Made by a program: the position numbers and the translations under genes. A stretch of 51,401 nucleotides of DNA from Craurococcus roseus (GTDB lineage: Bacteria > Pseudomonadota > Alphaproteobacteria > Acetobacterales > Acetobacteraceae), in contig NZ_BAAAFZ010000071.1 of NCBI RefSeq assembly GCF_039523795.1, positions 1-51,401 of the forward strand. The letters run 5' to 3'. This document shows, piece by piece, positions 39,973-49,076 of the stretch. The notes below the pieces were generated by a model that had not been told where the DNA came from, searched no databases, and worked only from the letters and a program-made list of their open reading frames with translations. Each line of letters opens with the position of its first letter. Within the stretch, counting starts at the first letter, position 1.

Positions 39973-41432
39973 GTCCCGCCGCTCCCCGACGCGCGCCGCA
40001 GCGACCGCACGCGGGCGGCGGCGGAGGTGCCTTGCAAGGCGGCGAGCTGGCCCGGCAGGGCGTGCGCCCAGCCGGTGATGTTGCCGGCGCCGAGGCAGAC
40101 CACGTAGTCGCCCGGCTTGGCGATGGCGTGGACCATCTCGGCCAGGCTGTCCGGGCCGGGCAGGGGCACCACGCTGCGGTGGCCGCGCGCGCGCAGGCCC
40201 TCCACCAGCGCGTCCTTGTCCATGCCCTCGATCGGCTGCTCGCCGGCGGCGTAGACGTCGGCGACGACCACCGTGCCGGCGTCGTTCATGCAGGTGCAGA
40301 AGTCGTTGAAGAGCGCCTGGAGGCGGCTGTAGCGGTGCGGCTGCACCACCGCGATCACATCACGCGCGCCCGCCTGCCGCGACGCCTTCAGCACCGCCGC
40401 GATCTCGACGGGGTGGTGGCCGTAGTCGTCGATCACCGTGATGCCGCCGGCCTCGCCGACGCGGGTGAAGCGGCGCTTCACGCCCTTGAAGGCGGCGAGC
40501 GCCGAGCGGATCGTGTCCTCGTCGATCTCCATCTCCACTCCCACCGCCACCGCGGCCAGCGCGTTCTGGACGTTGTGGGCGCCGAGCATGGGCAAGCGGA
40601 AGGGCTTCATGGTCCGCGCGCGGCCGGTGGCGCGGTCCTGCACGGTCACCTCGAAGGTGGCGCCCATGCGGTCGGTCAGCAGCTTCTCGGCGCGCACGTC
40701 GGCCTGGGGGGAGAAGCCGTAGGTGATGATCCTGCGGTCGAGGCGCGGGATCATGGCCTGCACCTCCGGGTGGTCCAGGCAGAGCACCGCGAAGCCGTAG
40801 AACGGGATGTTGGAGACGAACTGGGCGTAGGCCTCCTTCATCGCCTCCGCCGTGCCCCAGTGGTCCAGGTGCTCGGGGTCCATGTTGGTGACGACGGCGA
40901 CGCAGGAGGGCAGGCGGAGGAAGGAGCCGTCGCTCTCGTCCGCCTCCACCACCATCCAATCGCCGGCGCCCAGCCGGGTGTTGGTGCCGTAGGCGTTGAT
41001 GATGCCGCCGTTGATCACGGTGGGGTCGAGCCGCGCCGCTTCCAGCACCGCCGCGACCAGGGAGGTGGTGGTGGTCTTGCCGTGGGTGCCGCCCACCGCG
41101 ATGGCCCAGCGCAGCCGCATCAACTCGGCCAGCATCTCGGCGCGGCGCACCACGGGGATGAGCTTCTGCCGCGCCGCTTGCACCTCCGGGTTGTCCTTGC
41201 CGACGGCGGTGGAGACCACCACCACCTGCGCGTCGCCCAGGTTCTCGGCGTCGTGCCCGACCGAGACCGGGATGCCCGCTTCGCGCAGCCGGGCGACGTT
41301 GTAGTTCTCGGCGATGTCGCTGCCCTGCACGCGGTAGCCGAGGTTGTGCAGCACCTCGGCGATGCCGGACATGCCGATGCCGCCGATGCCGACGAAGTGG
41401 ATGGGTCCGATGGAAACGGGGAGGGCGCGCAT
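39969..41432 (-). CDS. murC: UDP-N-acetylmuramate--L-alanine ligase
   Basis: Adds L-alanine to UDP-MurNAc, the first amino acid ligation of peptidoglycan; cytoplasmic, 487 aa. IHFVGIGGIGMSGIAEVL (about 11-28) is the UDP-binding loop; AVGGTHGKTTTTSLVA (about 111) is the ATP P-loop; VVEADESDGSFL (about 170), NMDPEHLDHWGT and DDYGHHPVEI (about 343) complete the Mur ligase set. The ATG shares one base with the murG stop. It is followed by murB with a GTGA overlap. Confidence 0.98.
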   Translation of the reverse strand: MRALPVSIGPIHFVGIGGIGMSGIAEVLHNLGYRVQGSDIAENYNVARLREAGIPVSVGHDAENLGDAQVVVVSTAVGKDNPEVQAARQKLIPVVRRAEMLAELMRLRWAIAVGGTHGKTTTTSLVAAVLEAARLDPTVINGGIINAYGTNTRLGAGDWMVVEADESDGSFLRLPSCVAVVTNMDPEHLDHWGTAEAMKEAYAQFVSNIPFYGFAVLCLDHPEVQAMIPRLDRRIITYGFSPQADVRAEKLLTDRMGATFEVTVQDRATGRARTMKPFRLPMLGAHNVQNALAAVAVGVEMEIDEDTIRSALAAFKGVKRRFTRVGEAGGITVIDDYGHHPVEIAAVLKASRQAGARDVIAVVQPHRYSRLQALFNDFCTCMNDAGTVVVADVYAAGEQPIEGMDKDALVEGLRARGHRSVVPLPGPDSLAEMVHAIAKPGDYVVCLGAGNITGWAHALPGQLAALQGTSAAARVRSLRRASGSGGT

Positions 41433-42565
41433 CAGCGGGGGGACACCTGTTCGGTCGAGGGGCGGACCAGGGAAAGCACGAGGTCGGCGAGGCGGCGGGC
41501 CGCGCCCGGCTGGGCCAGGCGCGCGGCGGCGGCGGCGGCGGCGGCCAGCCCGGCCGGGTCGGCGAGGAGTTCCGACAGGCGCGCGGAAAGCCGCCCCGGG
41601 GTGAACTCCCGCTGGGGCATGATCCAGGCGGCGCCGGCGCCGGCGAGCGTGCGGGCGTTGGCGCTCTGGTGGTCGTCGATCGCGTGCGGCAGCGGCACCA
41701 GCACCGAAGGGCGTCCGGCGCAGGCCAGCTCGGCGATGGTGGAGGCGCCGGCGCGGGCCACCACTAGGTGCGCGGTGGACAGGCGCCCGGCCACGTCGGG
41801 GAAGAAGGGCGACAGCTCCGCCGGCACGCCGGCGGCTTCGTAGGCTTCGCGCACGCGGCCCATGTCCTCCGGCCGGCACTGCTGAGCGACCAGCAGCCGC
41901 CCGCGCAGAGCCAGCGGCAGCGCCGCGACCGCGCCCGGCACCACGTCGGCGAACACGCGGGCGCCGAGGGAGCCGCCCAGCACGAGCAGGCGCAGCGCGC
42001 CGCCGTTCTCCAGGTCCGGGTAGCCGCGGCCCGCGAGCGCCGCCAGCGCCGGACGCACCGGGTTGCCCACCACCTCGACGCGGGCGGAGGCCGGCACCGC
42101 CGCGGTATCGGCGAAGGACAAGGCGAGCGCGCTGGCGCGCGTCGCCAACAGCCGGTTGGCGCGGCCGAGCACGCCGTTCTGCTCGTGCAGCACCGTGGCG
42201 GGGCGCCGCCCCATGGTGAGCGCGGCGAGCAGCGGGGGGACGCTCGGGTAGCCGCCGAAGCCCACCACCGCCGAAGCGTTCAGCCGGTCCAGCAGGCCGC
42301 GCGCCTGCACGGTGCCGGCGGCCAGCGCCAGGGCGCCGGCCGCGGCGCGCAGCGGCCCCCGCCCGGACAGGCCGGAGCCGCGCAGCACGAAGCGCTCGGC
42401 GTTGGCGAAGGCGGCGCTGTCGAAGGCGGAGGAGCGCGCGTCCGTCATCAAGGCCACGCGCTCGCCGCGCGCCAGCAGCTCCGCCGCCAGGGCCTCGGCG
42501 GGGAAAAGGTGGCCGCCGGTGCCGCCGGCGGCGATGACGATGGAGCGGACGGCCGGGCCCCTCAT
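41432..42565 (-). CDS. murG: MurG glycosyltransferase (lipid II synthesis)
   Basis: Transfers GlcNAc from UDP-GlcNAc to lipid I on the inner face of the membrane, giving lipid II; 377 aa. Motifs: IAAGGTGGHLFPAEALAAEL (about 10-29), VVGFGGYPSVPPLLAA (about 97), TVLHEQNGVLGRANRLL (about 119), LLVLGGSLGAR (about 190) and the donor site RAGASTIAELACAGRPSVLVPLP (about 267-289). A run of alanines near the C-terminus (AAAAAAARLA) is low-complexity. Start overlaps the ftsW stop by ATGA. Confidence 0.97.
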   Translation of the reverse strand: MRGPAVRSIVIAAGGTGGHLFPAEALAAELLARGERVALMTDARSSAFDSAAFANAERFVLRGSGLSGRGPLRAAAGALALAAGTVQARGLLDRLNASAVVGFGGYPSVPPLLAALTMGRRPATVLHEQNGVLGRANRLLATRASALALSFADTAAVPASARVEVVGNPVRPALAALAGRGYPDLENGGALRLLVLGGSLGARVFADVVPGAVAALPLALRGRLLVAQQCRPEDMGRVREAYEAAGVPAELSPFFPDVAGRLSTAHLVVARAGASTIAELACAGRPSVLVPLPHAIDDHQSANARTLAGAGAAWIMPQREFTPGRLSARLSELLADPAGLAAAAAAAARLAQPGAARRLADLVLSLVRPSTEQVSPR

Positions 42566-43749
42566 GCGACCCCTCGCTCCAACCTGGGGCCGCGACGCCG
42601 CGTCAGCGCCAGCAGCATCCCCATGCCGAGCGCGATCGCCAGCACGGAAGAGCCGCCGTAGGACACGAAGGGCAGCGTCATGCCCTTGGTCGGGATCAGG
42701 TGCAGGGAGGAGGCCATGTTGACGAAGGCCTGCAGCCCGAACTGCGCCAGCAGGCCGGTCGCGGCCAGCACCACGAACATGTCGTGCTCGGCCACCAGCC
42801 GGAGCAGGCCCCGCACCACCACGAAGGCGAAGAGCGTCAGGATGACCGCGCAGATGACGAAGCCGAACTCCTCGCCGGCCACGGCGAAGACGAAGTCGGC
42901 GTGGGCGTCCGGCAGCGCGTTCTTGACGCGGCCCTCGCCGGGCCCGCGGCCGAACAGCCCGCCGTTGCCGAAGGCCTCCATAGCCTTGGTGATCTGGAAG
43001 GTGTCGCCCGAGGACGGGTCGAGGAAGCGGTCCACCCGGCTGCGGACGTGCGGCAGCACGAAGTAGGCGCCGACGCCGCCCAGCGCCACCAGCGCGCCGG
43101 TCATGCCGACCAGGATCACGTTCAGCCCGGCGACGAAGAACTGCGCCAGGAACACCGAGAGCACCACCATCAGCATCCCGATGTCGGGCTGCGACTTCAG
43201 CACCACGGCAACGACGCCGATCAGCGCCACCGCCGCCGCCGGCCAGTAGAGCTGCGGGTGCAGCAGGCCGAGGCCGCGCCGCGCCTCCGCCAGGCGTTCC
43301 GCCGCCGCGGCCTTGCCCTGCGCCAGCATCCAGGCCGCGACCACGGCGAGGCAGGGCTTCAAGAACTCCGACGGTTGCATGGTGCCGAGCACCGGGATGT
43401 TCAGCCAGCGCCGCGCGCCCTTGGTCTCGAAGCCGATGGCCAGCGTGGCCGCGGTGAGCAGGAGCGCGCCGAGGCAGCCCAGCGCCGCCACCCGCCGCAC
43501 GGCGCGCGGCGAGAGCATGGACACCGCCATCATCAGCGCGGCGGCGAGGCCGAGGAACACCACCTGCTTGGCGAGCAGCAGGCTGCGCGAGGCCGAGCCG
43601 ATGACGCGCTCGGCCACGGCGGGGCTGGCGGCCAGCATCATCACGTAGCCGAAGCCGATCAGCGCCAGCAGCGCCGCCAGGGTCCAGCGGTCCACCGTCC
43701 ACCACCAACGGCCGACGACCGAAGTATCCGCGCGCGAGACGGACATCAT
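42562..43749 (-). CDS. ftsW: Lipid II polymerase FtsW
   Basis: SEDS-family septal peptidoglycan glycosyltransferase, partner of FtsI; 395 aa with about ten membrane segments. Features: GARRWLNIPVLGTMQPSEFLK (about 113-133), KSQPDIGMLMVVLS, DTFQITKAMEAFGNGGLFGRG (about 255-275), GEEFGFVICAVIL and the end IPTKGMTLPFVSYGGSSVLA (about 352). The Asp in KSQPDIG corresponds to the SEDS catalytic region. Two ATG codons stand in tandem; the first (43749) makes the ATGA overlap with murD and was chosen. Confidence 0.97.
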   Translation of the reverse strand: MMSVSRADTSVVGRWWWTVDRWTLAALLALIGFGYVMMLAASPAVAERVIGSASRSLLLAKQVVFLGLAAALMMAVSMLSPRAVRRVAALGCLGALLLTAATLAIGFETKGARRWLNIPVLGTMQPSEFLKPCLAVVAAWMLAQGKAAAAERLAEARRGLGLLHPQLYWPAAAVALIGVVAVVLKSQPDIGMLMVVLSVFLAQFFVAGLNVILVGMTGALVALGGVGAYFVLPHVRSRVDRFLDPSSGDTFQITKAMEAFGNGGLFGRGPGEGRVKNALPDAHADFVFAVAGEEFGFVICAVILTLFAFVVVRGLLRLVAEHDMFVVLAATGLLAQFGLQAFVNMASSLHLIPTKGMTLPFVSYGGSSVLAIALGMGMLLALTRRRGPRLERGVA

Positions 43750-45140
43750 GCGGCGGCGGCCCTCCCCGAGCCGAACTGGCCCACCAGGGCGCGGAAGCGG
43801 TCGCCGCGCTGGTCGAAGCCGGTGAACTGGTCCCAAGAGGCGCAGGCGGGCGAAAGGAGCACCACCGGCGCGGCGCCCGCGCGCGCCGCCGCCGCGGCGG
43901 CCGGCACGGCGGCGTCGAGAGTGCCCGCGACCTCGTGCGGCACGCCGTGCGCAGCGAGCGTGGCGGCGAGCAGGGGCGCGTCGCGGCCGATCAGCACGGC
44001 GCGGGCGACGCGCGGGAAGAGCGGGGCCAGGCCCTCGATCCCGCCATCCTTCGCCATGCCGCCGGCGATCCAGACCACGCGGTCGTAGCTGGCAAGCGCG
44101 CGGGCGGCGCTGTCGGCGTTGGTGGCTTTGCTGTCGTTGACGAAGGAAACGCCGCCGATCTCGCCCACCTTCTCCTGCCGGTGCGGCAGGCCGGGGAAGC
44201 TCCGCAGCCCGGCCGCGACCTGCGCGCGCGAGAGGCCGAGGTCCAGCGCCACCGCGGCCGCGGCCGCGGCGTTCTGCGCGTTGTGGCTGCCGGGCAGGGC
44301 GGGGGCTTCGGACAGGTCGAGGATCGGCCCGGCGTCGTCCCGCAGCGTGCCCGCCTCGGCCCAAACGCCGCCGGGCTGGGGCGTCGCGCCCGAGACGGGC
44401 CGGACCCGCGCGACGACGGCGCCGCGCATCGCCCGGCTGCGCTCGTCGTCCATGCCGAGCACGGCCAAGTCGTCCGGCCGCTGCCGCGCGAAGATCGCGG
44501 CCTTGGCGGCGGCGTAGCCGTCCATGTCGCCGTGCCGGTCCAAGTGGTCCGGCGAGAGGTTCAGCATCGCCGCGGCATCGAAACGGACTGACAACGTCCG
44601 CTCGAGCATGTAGGATGACATCTCCAGCATGTAGGTGCCGCCATCACCCAGCAGGTCGAGGGACAGCGCCGCCGGGCCGAGGTTGCCGCCCGCCGCCGAC
44701 TCCCGCCCCGCCGCGCGCAGCATGTGGTCGAGGAGCGCCGTCGTGGTGGACTTGCCGTTGGTGCCGGTGATGCCGACGAAGCGGGCCTCCGAACCGGCCG
44801 CCCGCACGGCGCGGAACAGCCAATCCACGTCGCACAGGACCGGGGCGCCTGCCGCCCGCGCCGCTTCGGCCGCCGGGTGCGCGCGGGGCAGGCGGTGCGG
44901 GATGCCGGGCGAGAGCAGCAGCGCGTCCCAACGGAAGCGGCCGGGAGCGGCGGGATCGGCGAGCGCCAGGCCGGCGGCTTCCGCGGCGGCCCGCGACTCC
45001 GCGTTGTCGTCCCACACCGACACCTCGGCGCCCCAGGAGGCGAGGCGCCGCGCCGCGGGCAGCCCGGCGCGGCCGAGGCCGACCACGGCGACGCGCTCGC
45101 CGGCGAAAGGAGTGAAGGGGCGGTCGGCGGTGGGCGCCAT
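43746..45140 (-). CDS. murD: UDP-N-acetylmuramoylalanine--D-glutamate ligase
   Basis: Adds D-glutamate to UDP-MurNAc-L-Ala; cytoplasmic, 464 aa. VAVVGLGRAGLPAARRLASWG (about 17-37) binds the UDP part; FVGITGTNGKSTTTALLDH (about 122) is the P-loop; NLSPDHLDRHGDMDGYAAAK (about 193), FPGLPHRQEKV and NDSKATNADSAARAL (about 314) are further Mur ligase marks. ATG at 45140 lies two bases past the mraY stop; a TTG at 45146 in a TTGA overlap is an alternative start adding two residues. Confidence 0.97.
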   Translation of the reverse strand: MAPTADRPFTPFAGERVAVVGLGRAGLPAARRLASWGAEVSVWDDNAESRAAAEAAGLALADPAAPGRFRWDALLLSPGIPHRLPRAHPAAEAARAAGAPVLCDVDWLFRAVRAAGSEARFVGITGTNGKSTTTALLDHMLRAAGRESAAGGNLGPAALSLDLLGDGGTYMLEMSSYMLERTLSVRFDAAAMLNLSPDHLDRHGDMDGYAAAKAAIFARQRPDDLAVLGMDDERSRAMRGAVVARVRPVSGATPQPGGVWAEAGTLRDDAGPILDLSEAPALPGSHNAQNAAAAAAVALDLGLSRAQVAAGLRSFPGLPHRQEKVGEIGGVSFVNDSKATNADSAARALASYDRVVWIAGGMAKDGGIEGLAPLFPRVARAVLIGRDAPLLAATLAAHGVPHEVAGTLDAAVPAAAAAARAGAAPVVLLSPACASWDQFTGFDQRGDRFRALVGQFGSGRAAAA

Positions 45141-45142
45141 AG

Positions 45143-46231
45143 TCAACGGATCTTCAACGTGGAAAGGCCCACCAGCGCCAGGACCATCGCTATGATCCAG
45201 AAACGGATCACGATGGTCGGTTCGGCCCAGCCCTTCTTCTCGAAATGGTGGTGCAACGGGGCCATGAGGAACACCCGTTTGCCGGTGCGCTTGTACCAGA
45301 ACACTTGAATGATGACACTAACCGTCTCAACCACGAATAGGCCGCCGACGATGGCCAAAACAACCTCGTGCTTGGTCGCCACCGCCACCGCGCCGAGCGC
45401 GCCGCCGATGGCGAGCGACCCCGTGTCGCCCATGAACACCGCGGCCGGCGGGGCGTTGAACCAGAGGAAGCCCAGGCCCGCACCGATCAGCGCGGCGCAG
45501 AACACCGCCAACTCGTTCACGCCCGGCACGTAGTGGAGTTGCAGGTACTCGGAAAAGATGCGGTTGCCGACCAAGTATGCGATCAAGGCGAAGACGCCCG
45601 CGGCGATCATCGCGGGCACGATCGCCAAGCCGTCCAGCCCGTCCGTGAGGTTCACGGCGTTGGACGAGCCCATCATCACCAGCATGCCCAGCACCGGCAT
45701 CAACGGCCCGAGCGGGACCAGCACGTCCTTGAACACCGGCAGCGCCAGGCCGCCGGAGATCGCCGGCGGCAGCAGCCAGGTGATCCAGAGCGCGCACACC
45801 AATCCGAGCCCGGCCTGCACCGCCAGCTTCATGCGACCGGACACGCCGCGGGTGTTGCGCTTCGTCACCTTCAGCCAGTCGTCGGCGAAGCCGAGCAGCC
45901 CGTAGCCCACGGTCAGCACCAGCGTCGCCCAGACGAGGCCGCTGCGGAGGTCCGCCCAGAGCAGCGTGGCGAGCACCAGCGCCAGCAGGATCAGCAGCCC
46001 GCCCATGGTCGGCGTGCCGCGCTTCTCGATCAGGTGGCGCTCCGGCCCGTCGGCGCGGATGGGCTGGCCGCCGCGCTGGAAACCGCGCAGGCGGCGGATC
46101 ATCTCCGGCCCGAGCACCAAGGAGAACACGAAGGCGGTCAGGCAGGCGGCGCCGGCGCGGAAGGTGGTGTACTGGACCAGGTTGAAGAGCGCGAAATCCT
46201 TGGCGAAGGGCGCGAACAGGTTGAAGATCAC
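45143..46231 (-). CDS. mraY: Phospho-N-acetylmuramoyl-pentapeptide transferase MraY
   Basis: Membrane enzyme that joins UDP-MurNAc-pentapeptide to undecaprenyl phosphate, giving lipid I; 362 aa, about ten membrane segments. Conserved parts: EKRGTPTMGGLLIL (about 69-82), FADDWLKVTKRNTRGVS (about 114) with the Asp pair, SSNAVNLTDGLDGLAI (about 191), AAVFMGDTGSLAIGG (about 263) and APLHHHFEKKGW (about 325). The GTG start lies in a GTGA overlap with murF. Confidence 0.98.
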   Translation of the reverse strand: MIFNLFAPFAKDFALFNLVQYTTFRAGAACLTAFVFSLVLGPEMIRRLRGFQRGGQPIRADGPERHLIEKRGTPTMGGLLILLALVLATLLWADLRSGLVWATLVLTVGYGLLGFADDWLKVTKRNTRGVSGRMKLAVQAGLGLVCALWITWLLPPAISGGLALPVFKDVLVPLGPLMPVLGMLVMMGSSNAVNLTDGLDGLAIVPAMIAAGVFALIAYLVGNRIFSEYLQLHYVPGVNELAVFCAALIGAGLGFLWFNAPPAAVFMGDTGSLAIGGALGAVAVATKHEVVLAIVGGLFVVETVSVIIQVFWYKRTGKRVFLMAPLHHHFEKKGWAEPTIVIRFWIIAMVLALVGLSTLKIR

Positions 46232-47601
46232 GAGCGGTCCCCCCGAAGCGCGAGGAGGACCCGCCCCATCAGCACCGCCTTGCTCCCCTTCACCAGCACC
46301 GCGTCCCCGTCCCGGACCGCGTCGGCCACCATCGGCGCCAACTCGGCCGAGTCCTGCGTGTGGGCCGCTACGAGGCCCGGCGGCAGGGCTTCCGCCAAGT
46401 GGCGCATCAGCGGGCCGCAAAGGAAAACCAAGTCGGCCGCGTCCCGCACGTGCGGCGCCAGCGCCCGGTGCTCCTCCGCCGCGAAGTCGCCCAGCTCGCC
46501 CATCTGGCCGAGCACCGCCACGCGCCGCGACGCGGGCAGGAGGCGGAGCAGGGCGAGCGCGGCGCGGACCGAAGGCGGCTGGCCGTTGAAGCTCTCGTCG
46601 ATGACCGTGGCGGAGCCGCCGTCCGGCGTGCGGACCCGCTCCTGCGCGCCGCGGCCCTGCATGGCCCGCACCTCGCGCAGGCGCGGCGCCACGGCGGCCG
46701 GGTCGGCGCCGAGCGCCGCCACCGCGGCCAGGGCGCAGAGGGCGTTGCGGGCGATGTGGGCGCCGGGCGCGCCGAGGCGGAACTCGACGGGGCGGCCGGC
46801 GATCTCGGCCGAAACCGTGCTGCCCTCCGCGTCCGTCGAAACCGCCATGGCGCGCGCGTCGCCGCCTTCGCCGAAGGTCAGCACGCGCGCCGCGCCGGCC
46901 GCGCGGCGCAGGACATCCATATAAGGGGTGTCGGCCGGCAGCACGGTGACGCCGCCCGGCTCCAACCCTTCGGAGATCGTCGCCTTCTCGGCCGCGATCG
47001 CGTCCAGGCCGCCGAGGTGGCCGATGTGCGCGGCGCCGATGGCGGTTACGACGGCGACGTGCGGCCGGGCGAGGCGGGACAGGGGCGCGATCTCCCCCGG
47101 GTTGTTCATGCCGATCTCGACCACGGCGTAGGCGGCGCCACGCGGGCAGCGCGCCAGGGTCAGCGGCACGCCCCAATGGTTGTTGTAGGAGGCGACGGCG
47201 GCGTGGGTCTCGCCGAGCGCGCCCAGCAAAAGCCGCAGCATCTCCTTGGTGCCGGTCTTGCCGACGCTGCCGGTGACAGCGACCACGCGCCCGCCGAACC
47301 GCGCCCGCCCGGCCGCGCCGAGCGCCGTCAAGCCGCGCAGGGTGTCGGCCACGCGGAGCAGCGGCGCGTCGGCCGGCACGCTCGGCGGATCGCGGTCCAC
47401 CAGTGCGCAAGCGGCGCCTCGCGCGAGGGCGTCGGCGACGAAGGCGTGGCCGTCGCGGGCGTCGCGCAACGCCACGAAGAGGTCGCCGGGCTGCACGCTG
47501 CGGGAGGCGATGGAAACGCCTGAAACGACCGCGTCGCGGGCAAGGCTCCCGCCGGTCGCGGCGCGCAGCTCGTCGGCGGTCCAGAGGGGGGCGGCGCTCA
47601 T
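46228..47601 (-). CDS. murF: UDP-N-acetylmuramoyl-tripeptide--D-alanyl-D-alanine ligase
   Basis: Adds D-Ala-D-Ala to the UDP-MurNAc tripeptide; cytoplasmic, 457 aa. Motifs: GVSIASRSVQPGDLFVAL (about 29-46), the P-loop VAVTGSVGKTGTKEML (about 108; Gly where many relatives have Thr after GKT), SYNNHWGVPLTLA (about 139), EIGMNNPGEIAPL (about 163), DESFNGQPPS (about 328) and the late LVKGSKAVLMGRV. Start in ATGA overlap with murE. It uses the dipeptide made by Ddl further along the block. Confidence 0.97.
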   Translation of the reverse strand: MSAAPLWTADELRAATGGSLARDAVVSGVSIASRSVQPGDLFVALRDARDGHAFVADALARGAACALVDRDPPSVPADAPLLRVADTLRGLTALGAAGRARFGGRVVAVTGSVGKTGTKEMLRLLLGALGETHAAVASYNNHWGVPLTLARCPRGAAYAVVEIGMNNPGEIAPLSRLARPHVAVVTAIGAAHIGHLGGLDAIAAEKATISEGLEPGGVTVLPADTPYMDVLRRAAGAARVLTFGEGGDARAMAVSTDAEGSTVSAEIAGRPVEFRLGAPGAHIARNALCALAAVAALGADPAAVAPRLREVRAMQGRGAQERVRTPDGGSATVIDESFNGQPPSVRAALALLRLLPASRRVAVLGQMGELGDFAAEEHRALAPHVRDAADLVFLCGPLMRHLAEALPPGLVAAHTQDSAELAPMVADAVRDGDAVLVKGSKAVLMGRVLLALRGDRS

Positions 47602-49076
47602 GCGGCGCTCCCGACCGCCGCGCGCACCACGGCCGCGTCGTCGAAAGGATGGGTCACGGCGCCGATCGTCTGGCCGCTCTCGTGCCCCTTGCCGGCCACC
47701 GCCAGCACGTCGCCGGGGCGGAGGTCGGCCGCCGCGCGCGCGATGGCGCCGGCGCGGTCGCCGGCGTCGATGCCACCGGGGCAACCGGCCAGCACGGCGG
47801 CGCGGATGGAAGCCGGGTCCTCGCTGCGGGGGTTGTCGTCCGTGACCCAGCAACGATCGGCGAGGCGGGCGCAGGCGGCGCCCATCAGCGGGCGCTTGCC
47901 CGGGTCGCGGTCGCCGCCGGCGCCGAACAGCACGTGCAGCCGCGCGCCCGGGCCTACGTGCGGGCGGAGGGCCGCCAGGAGGCGTTCCAGCGCGTCCGGC
48001 GTGTGCGCGTAGTCCACGTAAACCGCCGCGCCGTTCGGCAAGCGCGCGGCGAGCTCCATCCGGCCGCGCACGCCGGAAAGGCCGGGCAGCAGGTCCAGGG
48101 CGCGCTCCGCCGGCATATTGCATGCAATCGCCAGGCACAGCGCGAGAAGGGCGTTGTCGGCCTGGAAGCGGCCGGGCAGGGACAGGCGCAACTCGCGGCG
48201 GAGGCCGAAGGCTTCGAGTTCCAACTCCTGCCCGTCGGGCAGCGGCGATTGGCGGAGCAGGCGCACCGCCTCGCCGGCCTCGCCCACCGTCAGCAGCTTG
48301 AGCCCTCTCGCCTCCGCCACGCCGCGCAGCGCGCCGAAGGTTTCCGGGTCCATGTCGGCGTTGGCCGCGACCGGCGTGGCGGGCGGCAACAGCGCGTCGA
48401 ACAGGCGCAGCTTTGCGGCGCGGTAGGACGCCATGTCGCCGTGGTAGTCGAGGTGGTCGCGCGTCAGATTGCTGAAACCGGCGGCGGCGATCCGAAGCCC
48501 GTCGAGGCGGCGCTGCTCGATGCCGTGCGAGGAGGCTTCCAGCGCCGCCTTCCGCACGCCGGCGCGGGCCAGCCCGGCGAGGGAGGCGTGCAGCGCCACC
48601 GGGTCGGGCGTCGTGAGCGACGGGCCGGGCGGCACGCCATCGGCGACCAGCCCAAGGGTGCCGAGCGACGCCGCGCGCTCGCCAGCCGCGGTCCAGAGCT
48701 GGCGGAGGAAATCAACGGTGCTGGTCTTCCCGTTGGTGCCGGTGACGGCGACCACGGTTTCGGGCTGCGCGCCGGCGAAGGCGGCGGCCATCCGCGCGAG
48801 GGCGCGGCGCGGATCGGCGGAGAGCAGCAGCGGGCGCTGGGGCACGCCTTCCGGCCAAGCCGTCCCTTCCGGCGCCAGCACGGCGGCGGCGCCGCGCGCG
48901 ACGGCTTCGGCGATGAAGGCGCGGCCGTCGGCGCGGGCGCCGGGCAGGGCGGCGAAGAGGAATCCGGGGCGGACCGCGCGGCTGTCGGCCGTCAGGCCGA
49001 GGATGGGCGTCGCGCCCGGGGCCCCGGGCGCGCCGACGCAGCCGCCGCACTCCCGCAAGGCGTCATCGAGGCGCAC
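47598..49076 (-). CDS. murE: UDP-MurNAc-tripeptide synthetase (meso-DAP adding)
   Basis: Adds meso-diaminopimelate to UDP-MurNAc-L-Ala-D-Glu; cytoplasmic, 492 aa. LTADSRAVRPGFLFAALPG (about 28-46), P-loop VAVTGTNGKTSTVDFLRQL (about 109), EASSHGIEQRRL (about 170), NLTRDHLDYHGDM and VYVDYAHTPDALERLL (about 347). The motif DDNPRSEDP (about 407) is the substrate mark for meso-DAP rather than lysine, so the organism should have DAP-type peptidoglycan. GTG start; its first 14 bases overlap ftsI. Confidence 0.98.
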   Translation of the reverse strand: MRLDDALRECGGCVGAPGAPGATPILGLTADSRAVRPGFLFAALPGARADGRAFIAEAVARGAAAVLAPEGTAWPEGVPQRPLLLSADPRRALARMAAAFAGAQPETVVAVTGTNGKTSTVDFLRQLWTAAGERAASLGTLGLVADGVPPGPSLTTPDPVALHASLAGLARAGVRKAALEASSHGIEQRRLDGLRIAAAGFSNLTRDHLDYHGDMASYRAAKLRLFDALLPPATPVAANADMDPETFGALRGVAEARGLKLLTVGEAGEAVRLLRQSPLPDGQELELEAFGLRRELRLSLPGRFQADNALLALCLAIACNMPAERALDLLPGLSGVRGRMELAARLPNGAAVYVDYAHTPDALERLLAALRPHVGPGARLHVLFGAGGDRDPGKRPLMGAACARLADRCWVTDDNPRSEDPASIRAAVLAGCPGGIDAGDRAGAIARAAADLRPGDVLAVAGKGHESGQTIGAVTHPFDDAAVVRAAVGSAA